From positions 124,001 to 188,000 of the forward strand of contig NZ_JARZAI010000004.1 in assembly GCF_029893355.1 (NCBI RefSeq): a stretch of 64,000 nucleotides of DNA, written 5' to 3'. The stretch's first letter is position 1; each line of letters starts with the position of its first letter. Positions 58,770 through 64,000 of this stretch are shown here, in pieces. The stretch is from Kitasatospora sp. MAA4 (GTDB taxonomy: Bacteria; Actinomycetota; Actinomycetes; Streptomycetales; Streptomycetaceae). The notes below the pieces were generated by a model. It had not been told where the DNA came from, ran no database searches, and was given only the letters and a program-made list of their open reading frames with translations. The position numbers and the translations under genes are program-made.

Positions 58770-60199
58770 CCACCCCGCTGCCCGAGGACACCTCCCTCAC
58801 CCCGCCCCCCGGCTGCCCGGCCCACGGGCTCGCCGCCCGCGGGCTCGCCGCCGACGGGCTCCGGCGGCTCTACGGCCCGGAGGCCGAGGCCGACCCGATG
58901 GGCCTGTACGAGAAACTGCGCGCCGAGCACGGCGAGGTGGCGCCCGTCCTGCTGCACGGCGACCTCCCGGCCTGGCTGGTCCTGGGCCACGCCGCGAACC
59001 TCACCGTCATGCGCACGCCCTCCCGGTTCTCCCGGGACTCCCGCCGCTGGACCGCGTTCCAGGAGGGCCTGGTCACCGCCGACTCCCCGCTGATGCCGGT
59101 GATCGCCTGGCAGCCGCTGTGCGTCTTCGCGGACGGCGAGGAGCACCGGCGCCTGCGCGGTGCGGTCACCGACGGCCTGAACCGCTTCGACCGGCGCGGC
59201 ATCCGCCGCTTCGTCACCCGCTTCACCGACCTGCTGGTCCAGGAGTTCGGGCCCACCGGCCGGGCCGAGCTGGTCGCCCAGTTCGCCGAGCACCTGCCGA
59301 TGCTCGTGATGACCCAGGTGATCGGGATGCCCGAGGAGTACGGACCCCGACTGGTCGCCGCCGCCCGGGACTTGATGAAGGGCACCGAGACGGCCATCGC
59401 GAGCAACGACTACGTCGTGGAGACTCTGCGCCGCACGATCGAGCGCAAGCGGGTGACACCGGGCTCCGACTTCGTCTCCTGGCTGATGCAGCACGAGGCC
59501 GGACTCACCGACGACGAGGTGCTGGAGCACGTGCGGGTGGTGCTGCTCGCCGCGAACGAGACGACCGTCAACCTGATCGCGGACACGCTGAAGCTCGTCC
59601 TCACCGACGTCCGCTTCCGCGCCCACCTGTCCGGCGGCCACATGACCCTGTCCGACGCCCTGGACCAGGTCCTCTGGGACGCCGTGCCGATGTCGCTGGT
59701 CGCGGGCCGCTGGGCCACCGGCGACACCGAACTCGGCGGCCAGCAGATCAAGGCCGGCGACATGCTCCTGCTCGGCCTCGCGGCCGGCAACGTCGACCCG
59801 GCCATCCGTCCCGACCTGTCGAAGCCGCTCTACGGCAACCGCTCGCACCTGGCCTTCGGCGGCGGCCCGCACGAGTGCCCCGGCCAGGACATCGGCCGGG
59901 CCATCGCGGAGAGCGGCATCGACATCCTGCTGACCCGCCTGCCGGACCTCCACCTCGCCGTCCCCGAGGAGGAGTTGTCCTGGAGCTCGGCCTGGCTGTC
60001 CCGCCATCTGGTCGATCTGCCGGTGCAGTTCACCCCGCGGGCGGAGCCCGAGGAGGAGCCGGCGGTCGCCGCACCCACCGCCACCCTGCCGCCGGCGCCC
60101 CCCGCGCCTCCCGCACCGCCCGCACCGCCCATCGGGGCCACCGCCCCCCGCCACCGCCGCAGTTGGTGGAACGCCCTGCTCGGAAGGTTCCGCCGCTGA
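58766..60199 (+). CDS. cvnE: Conservon cytochrome P450 (CvnE) lacking the ExxR motif
   Basis: The 477-residue protein starts at GTG 58766, overlapping CvnD's stop (GTGA). It has a good heme loop HLAFGGGPHECPG (Cys371), an I-helix AANETT (262-267) but, where K-helix ExxR should be, DQVLWDAVP (300-308). P450s of the CYP157 family, encoded in streptomycete conservons, are known to lack this otherwise universal motif. The C-terminus (about 430-477) has a Pro-rich PPAPPAPP linker and a basic, Trp-rich end (RSWWNALLGRFRR) that could bind membranes. Confidence 0.9.
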   Translation: MTTPLPEDTSLTPPPGCPAHGLAARGLAADGLRRLYGPEAEADPMGLYEKLRAEHGEVAPVLLHGDLPAWLVLGHAANLTVMRTPSRFSRDSRRWTAFQEGLVTADSPLMPVIAWQPLCVFADGEEHRRLRGAVTDGLNRFDRRGIRRFVTRFTDLLVQEFGPTGRAELVAQFAEHLPMLVMTQVIGMPEEYGPRLVAAARDLMKGTETAIASNDYVVETLRRTIERKRVTPGSDFVSWLMQHEAGLTDDEVLEHVRVVLLAANETTVNLIADTLKLVLTDVRFRAHLSGGHMTLSDALDQVLWDAVPMSLVAGRWATGDTELGGQQIKAGDMLLLGLAAGNVDPAIRPDLSKPLYGNRSHLAFGGGPHECPGQDIGRAIAESGIDILLTRLPDLHLAVPEEELSWSSAWLSRHLVDLPVQFTPRAEPEEEPAVAAPTATLPPAPPAPPAPPAPPIGATAPRHRRSWWNALLGRFRR

Positions 60200-60235
60200 C
60201 TACGGCAGCGACTACCGCAACGACTACGGCAACGG
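60200..60235 (+). repeat. Three 12-bp tandem repeats after cvnE
   Basis: CTACGGCAGCGA, CTACCGCAACGA and CTACGGCAACGG follow the cvnE stop codon without a gap. The rest of 60236-60383 shows no gene or clear hairpin. Confidence 0.7.
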
Positions 60236-60383
60236 GCGGGCGAACACTTGGCGCCTGACAGGTAAACAGTTCGACCGACGATCCCGATATTCCTGGGGAG
60301 CGGTGGTCCGGGGCGCTCCCGGCGCTCCGGCCGTCCGGTTAGGGTGCCCACAGCTCCCCGCCCCCGGAAGATCGGATCCTCCC

Positions 60384-61259
60384 GTGTCCAGCAGCTGGCC
60401 CGCCGGCCCCCGCCGTGTCCTGGTCGTCGGCATCGACGGCGTCCGCCTCGACCTCCTGCCGGAGCTGGACACCCCGCACCTGGACGCGGTCGCCGCCGCG
60501 GGCTTCCTCGCCCCGGTCGAGGTGGACGACGCCACCCCGACGATGTCCGGCCCGTGCTGGGCCACCATCGTCACCGGGGTGGGCGTCGCCAAGCACGGCG
60601 TCTTCGGCAACCACCTCGGCGGCAACCGGCTCGACGTCTTCCCCGACTTCACCACCCGGCTGGCCGCCGTGCACCGCCGCCGCACCTTCGCCGCCGGCGG
60701 CTGGGAGCCGCTCTTCCTGGCCCGCCAGGGCGGCCCGCTGTTCGCCGCGCCCGGCCGGCTCTCCTACATCGCCCCGCTGGAGGACACCCCGCAGGCCTGG
60801 GAGGTCTGCGACGAGCGCGTCACGGCCGAGGCCGTGTACGTGCTGGGCAGCGACGACGACCCGCAGGCCTCCTTCGTCTACCTCGGAGCAGTGGACGAGA
60901 CCGCGCACTTCCTGGGCTGCGGCGAGGAGTACCGCCAGTCGATCCGCACCGCCGACGAGCGGCTCGGCCGCCTGCTGGCCGCCGTCCGCGCGCGCCCGGG
61001 CTACGCGGAGGAGGAGTGGACCGTCATCGTCGTCACCGACCACGGCCACCTCGACCAGGGCGGCCACGGCGGGCGCAGCACTCTGGAGCGCACCGCCTGG
61101 GTGGCGGCCTTCGGTCCGGGCATCGAGCCCGGCGCACCCGTACTGACCGTCCGCCACCCGGACGTCGCCGCGCACGTCTACGCCGCGCTCGGCATCACCC
61201 CGGACCCGCACTGGACGCTGGACGGCCGCCCCTTCACCCCGGCGCTGGCCCGAGTCTGA
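60384..61259 (+). CDS. Nucleotide pyrophosphatase/phosphodiesterase-like (alkaline phosphatase superfamily) protein
   Basis: The 291-residue protein starts at GTG 60384. It has the alkaline-phosphatase superfamily layout: VLVVGIDGVRLDLLPELDTPHL (metal-binding Asp) then TPTMSGPCWATIVTGVGVAKHGVFGN (nucleophile Thr/Ser), and later VYLGAVDETAHFLGC and VIVVTDHGHLDQGGHGG (metal ligands). There is no signal peptide, so it is probably cytoplasmic. It would cleave phosphodiester or pyrophosphate bonds in a small molecule; the substrate is not known. Confidence 0.85.
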   Translation: MSSSWPAGPRRVLVVGIDGVRLDLLPELDTPHLDAVAAAGFLAPVEVDDATPTMSGPCWATIVTGVGVAKHGVFGNHLGGNRLDVFPDFTTRLAAVHRRRTFAAGGWEPLFLARQGGPLFAAPGRLSYIAPLEDTPQAWEVCDERVTAEAVYVLGSDDDPQASFVYLGAVDETAHFLGCGEEYRQSIRTADERLGRLLAAVRARPGYAEEEWTVIVVTDHGHLDQGGHGGRSTLERTAWVAAFGPGIEPGAPVLTVRHPDVAAHVYAALGITPDPHWTLDGRPFTPALARV

Positions 61260-61334
61260 CCGCTCGTCAGCCGGACACCCCCTAACGTGAGCATGTCCGA
61301 GCAGGATCAGGCACGGCGTGCGAGGTGTGGACCG

Positions 61335-61799
61335 ATGGTTCGTAGGTTGGCGACGACGGTGGCGGTGTGCTGCACGGCCGGCTCCCTGCTGGGTGCGGCA
61401 CCCGCCGCGCAGCGGGCGGACGCGGCGGACCTGAAGGTGGTGCAGATGAACCCCGCGCCGGCCGCCGTGGGCCAGAAGACGCTGGTGCGCGGGTTCGTCA
61501 CCAACGCCGGGCGAGCGGCTGCGCCCGCTTTCACGGTGGCGGTGCTGCTGCCCGCGGGCGTCACGCCCGAGGGTCCGTACTTTCCGACGAACTGCGCCGC
61601 GGCAGAGGCGACCCGGACGGTCACCTGTACGTTCAGGGCCGGCCTGCGGGCACAGGAGTCGGCCACCGCCCAGGTGCCGGTCCGCATCGACCCGGGCGCC
61701 TCGGGTGTGCTGACCGGCGGCACGGTGACCGTCAGCAGTCCCGGTGACCCGAACGCCTCGACCGACACGCAGCCGTTCGAGATCCGGGTCACCGACTAG
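61335..61799 (+). CDS. Small secreted protein with a DUF11/CARDB-type beta domain
   Basis: The 154-residue protein starts at ATG 61335, with GAGGTGTGG upstream, and has a Sec signal peptide ending after AQRADA. The mature part is one Ig-like beta-sandwich (LKVVQMNPAPAAVGQKTLVRGFVTNAGRAAAPAFTVAVLLPAGV...), with two Cys likely bonded (C-AAAEATRTVTC). Upstream in-frame starts at 61287 and 61293 would place basic residues before the signal and seem less likely. The domain resembles cell-surface repeats; function unknown. Confidence 0.7.
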   Translation: MVRRLATTVAVCCTAGSLLGAAPAAQRADAADLKVVQMNPAPAAVGQKTLVRGFVTNAGRAAAPAFTVAVLLPAGVTPEGPYFPTNCAAAEATRTVTCTFRAGLRAQESATAQVPVRIDPGASGVLTGGTVTVSSPGDPNASTDTQPFEIRVTD

Positions 61800-61808
61800 A
61801 GGGCCTGC

Positions 61809-62345
61809 TCAAAGGGCCTTGACCAGCGTCTCGAAGGCCAGGTCGGGCCGCTTGGGGACACCGAAGCGCTCCTCGCCGTACGGGAACGGCGAGAGCACGC
61901 CGGTGCGCCGGAACCCGCGCCGCTCGTACCAGGCGATCAGCTCGCTGCGCTGGACGATCACCGTCATCTCCAGCTCGGCCGCCTGCCACTCCTCGCGGGC
62001 GAAGCGCTCGGCCTCGGCCAGCACGGCCCGGCCCAGACCGCCGCCCTGGCGGTCCGGCCGCACCGAGAACATCCCGAAGTACGCCCGCTCCCCGCGCCGC
62101 TCCAGCTGGCAGCAGGCCAGCAGCTCCCCCGCCCGCTCGGCCAGCAGCACCCGGCTGTGCGGGCGCGCGAGCAGCTCGCTGACGGCCTCCGGGTCGGTGC
62201 GCTGCCCGTCCAGCAGGTGCGCCTCGGTGGTCCAACCGACCTTGCTCGCCTCCCCGCGATAGGCGGACTCGACGAGCGCGACGAGCGCCTCGGTGTCGCT
62301 CCCGGTCGCGGGGCGGAAACTCAGGACGGCGGCGGACGGTTCCAT
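61809..62345 (-). CDS. GNAT-family N-acetyltransferase
   Basis: The 178-residue protein starts at ATG 62343-62345. It is a GNAT domain with FSVRPDRQGGGLGRAVLAEAERFAREEW as the acetyl-CoA loop and VQRSELIAWYERRGFRRTGVLSPFPYGEERFGVPKRPDLAFETL at the end, a pattern common in uncharacterised acetyltransferases of the RimI-like or puromycin-N-acetyltransferase group. It is convergent with the secreted protein, nine bases apart. Confidence 0.88.
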   Translation of the reverse strand: MEPSAAVLSFRPATGSDTEALVALVESAYRGEASKVGWTTEAHLLDGQRTDPEAVSELLARPHSRVLLAERAGELLACCQLERRGERAYFGMFSVRPDRQGGGLGRAVLAEAERFAREEWQAAELEMTVIVQRSELIAWYERRGFRRTGVLSPFPYGEERFGVPKRPDLAFETLVKAL

Positions 62346-62499
62346 GCGGTACTCCAAACAGGCGAACGAAGCTCTCCCATGCATGCTGCCACAGCCGGGC
62401 CACGCCCCCGGATGGCCCACGAAATGGCCGGTTTCCGAACCCCGCACGCCAGGATGAGGGGATGCCCGTCCACTTCGCCCACCGGGGGATCCGACCGTC

Positions 62500-63597
62500 A
62501 TGCACCCGCGCGCCTTCGCGATTCTCACCGCGTTCCTGCTCGGGGCTCTGGGCCTCGGCGCGGTGGCCGTCACCCAGTGGGTCCCGGCGCCCGCCGTCAC
62601 GGCCGGCGCCGGCGGCAGGACCGTCCAGGGCGCGGCGGCGGCCGGCTCGCCCTCGCCCACCGGGGACCCGGCGGTGTGGACCCGCAGTACGCTGCGCAAC
62701 AAGCTGATGGCCGAGATGGCCGCCACCGACCCCGGGGTCGCGCTGGCCGACCTGGACCGGATCACCAAGAAGGACCCGTACACCGTCCGCTTCTGCCACC
62801 CCGTGGCGCACGAGCTGGGCCACGCCGCCGTCAAGCGCTACGACCGCGACTTCGCCAAGGTGATCTCCTTCCCGCACGACACCTGTGCGGCCGGCTACCT
62901 GCACGGCGCGGTCGAGGAGATGCTGGCCACCTCCACCGACCCCGGCACCGACCTGCTCAAGCTCTGCGCTCCCGAGCTGCGCGGCCCGTGCGTCCACGGA
63001 GTGGGCCACGGCACGATGTTCGTCGCCAAGCAGGACGTGCCGACGGCGCGCGGGCTGTGCAACAGCTTCAGCAGCGACCACCTGCGGATCACCTGCTCCG
63101 AGGGCCTGTTCATGCAGCTCTTCGGCCCCGACGAGGAGGACGAGAACGCCAAGGCGCAGCTGCCCGCCGACAAGCTCGCCCAGGAGCCGCTCTACCCCTG
63201 CCCGGAGCAGCCGGCGCTCTTCCAGTCCGCCTGCTACTTCTACGCCCCGACCTTCTTCCTCAGCTCGCACGACTACCCCGACCACCCCGAGGTCTACGCC
63301 CAGGCGCTGAAGTGGTGCCTGGCCGGGCAGGCGACCGGCGGTGCCAACGACTGCAGCCGGGGCGTCGGCTCGCGGACCATGAAGTACAACCTGGACCGCG
63401 AGGACTGGGTGGGCCAGCAGTGCGCCACGGCCGCCGACGGCTGGCAGCGCAAGGCCTGCGCCGAGGGCATGGTCAGCTACTACACGGTCAACTACACCGA
63501 CAGCGGCGCGGCCGGCCGGCTCTGCGCCAAGCTGACCAACGCCGAGATCGCCCGCGACTGCCGCTCCGCCGCCGGGCTCTCCGCCTCGCTCGACTAG
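62500..63597 (+). CDS. Membrane-anchored/secreted protein with HELGH motif and six Cys-pair repeats
   Basis: The 365-residue protein has an N-terminal hydrophobic segment (AILTAFLLGALGLGAVAV) and a low-complexity linker to about residue 60. Residues 98-108 read FCHPVAHELGH, with His-Glu-x-x-His spacing of a zinc site. Then six pairs of Cys with spacing C-x(7-11)-C and a following xxG (starting at 156, 187, 234, 273, 308 and 342) give a regular repeat architecture, the first followed by VHGVGHG. I do not recognise a family name. It should lie outside the membrane, where such Cys pairs would be disulfides. A peptidase or metal-binding role is possible but unproven. Confidence 0.75.
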   Translation: MHPRAFAILTAFLLGALGLGAVAVTQWVPAPAVTAGAGGRTVQGAAAAGSPSPTGDPAVWTRSTLRNKLMAEMAATDPGVALADLDRITKKDPYTVRFCHPVAHELGHAAVKRYDRDFAKVISFPHDTCAAGYLHGAVEEMLATSTDPGTDLLKLCAPELRGPCVHGVGHGTMFVAKQDVPTARGLCNSFSSDHLRITCSEGLFMQLFGPDEEDENAKAQLPADKLAQEPLYPCPEQPALFQSACYFYAPTFFLSSHDYPDHPEVYAQALKWCLAGQATGGANDCSRGVGSRTMKYNLDREDWVGQQCATAADGWQRKACAEGMVSYYTVNYTDSGAAGRLCAKLTNAEIARDCRSAAGLSASLD

Positions 63598-63666
63598 CGC
63601 CGGCATCCGATGATGGAGAGAAGCCATTTCGGGCCACCCGGGGGGGAGGAATCGAGGTGAGGACAG

Positions 63667-63915
63667 ATGCCGACCTTCATGGATGTCCACCGCAACATGA
63701 CCGGCATCACGGCGGAGCAGCTCAAGGCCGCGCACCAGGCTGATCTCGACATCGAGTCGGCCGAGCGCGTGCACTTCGAGCACGCCTGGGCGGATCCGGC
63801 CTCCGGGTCGGTGTTCTGCCTGTCGAACGGCCCCTCGCGCGAGGCCGTGCAGCGCGTGCACGAGCAGGCCGGGCACCCGGCCGACGAGATCTACGAGGTC
63901 GGCTTCGAGATCTAG
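63667..63915 (+). CDS. SCO4226-like nickel-binding protein (DUF4242)
   Basis: The 82-residue protein starts at ATG 63667. It has the DUF4242 fold: MPTFMDVHRNMTGITAEQLKAAHQADLDIE, then VHFEHAWADPASGSVFCLSNGPSREAVQRVHEQAGHPADEIYEVGFEI. Streptomyces SCO4226, of the same family, binds nickel through His residues and dimerises. The conserved His here (8, 23, 36, 39, 64 and 69) could do the same. Confidence 0.8.
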   Translation: MPTFMDVHRNMTGITAEQLKAAHQADLDIESAERVHFEHAWADPASGSVFCLSNGPSREAVQRVHEQAGHPADEIYEVGFEI

Positions 63916-63945
63916 GTGTACTGACACACACGTACGATCTCCCCC

Positions 63946-64000
63946 ATGTCCGAGCACTTCCGCGAAGCCGCCCACGCCACCGCCGACCTGGTCGCCGACT
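63946..64000 (+). CDS. Start of an unidentified gene, truncated by the window edge
   Basis: ATG 63946 opens MSEHFREAAHATADLVAD, 18 codons and a partial one. A -10-like TACGAT lies nine bases upstream of the ATG, suggesting a leaderless message. The residues resemble the N-terminus of PLP-dependent group II decarboxylases, but too little is present to name it. Confidence 0.5.
   Translation, partial: MSEHFREAAHATADLVAD

Noticed and set aside
53310..60199. Possible secondary-metabolite cluster around the SARP gene, FAD protein and P450
   Set aside because: No PKS, NRPS, terpene or RiPP core enzyme is present, and the P450 belongs to the conservon.

Overview
The window is very GC-rich, its coding frames show extreme third-position GC bias, and many starts are GTG or TTG. 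The gene content (a conservon operon, DUF5753/DUF397 remnants, a SARP regulator, SpoIIE-type phosphatases, Tat-exported enzymes, an NB-ARC/TPR protein) points to a streptomycete-type actinomycete (Streptomyces, Kitasatospora or a relative); the species cannot be told from the sequence. No rRNA, tRNA, CRISPR array, transposase or integrase was recognised.

Layout. 1-7 kb: a SpoIIE-type phosphatase cut by the window edge, a Tat-exported FAD cholesterol-oxidase-like protein, a lipoprotein esterase, a PIG-L-like protein and a PQQ-type beta-propeller lipoprotein. 7-17 kb: an NB-ARC/TPR protein, a GT-B-like transferase, a Tat phospholipase C, a cation/proton antiporter and a large secreted HExxE protein. 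17-22 kb: an ArsR-type regulator divergent from a very short P450 coupled to a PEP-mutase-like enzyme, then an SDR epimerase, an alpha/beta hydrolase and a DEDDh exonuclease. 22-28 kb: a response regulator/histidine kinase pair, a GT2-DUF2064 fusion, a methyltransferase, dodecin and a GT87 polyprenol mannosyltransferase-like protein. 28-31 kb: acetyltransferase, HAD phosphatase, MFS transporter and a decapitated DUF5753-DUF397 frame. 31-38 kb: a tight minus-strand operon, CHAT caspase-SIR2-like protein, membrane nSTAND1 ATPase, C25-like caspase-fold protein, alpha/beta hydrolase and universal stress protein. 38-50 kb: molybdopterin oxidoreductase with a cytochrome-b-like membrane domain, GAF-SpoIIE phosphatase, a MerR-flanked aldolase/CMD pair, an Lrp regulator divergent from a PLP decarboxylase, an iron-box-controlled CopD-like membrane protein, MTA phosphorylase and small membrane proteins. 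50-60 kb: asnB, a SARP regulator, an FAD/NAD(P)-binding protein and a complete five-gene conservon (cvnA-E). 60-64 kb: phosphodiesterase-like enzyme, secreted proteins, a Cys-repeat/HELGH protein and a SCO4226-like nickel-binding protein.

Two higher-order patterns stand out. First, the 31.1-38.0 kb operon has the architecture of a biological-conflict (antiphage or programmed cell death) system: two caspase-fold proteases, a signal-transduction ATPase with a C-terminal membrane anchor and a lipase/esterase-like hydrolase. Second, a conserved element, CCGTACGACTTCCGTAAGG or a close variant, lies at near-constant distances upstream of the two-component operon, the GT2-DUF2064 operon, the GT87 gene and the molybdopterin oxidoreductase. 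This looks like a cell-envelope/glycan regulon of the OmpR-type regulator encoded inside it. The conflict operon and its neighbours sit between two members of this regulon, consistent with a later insertion.
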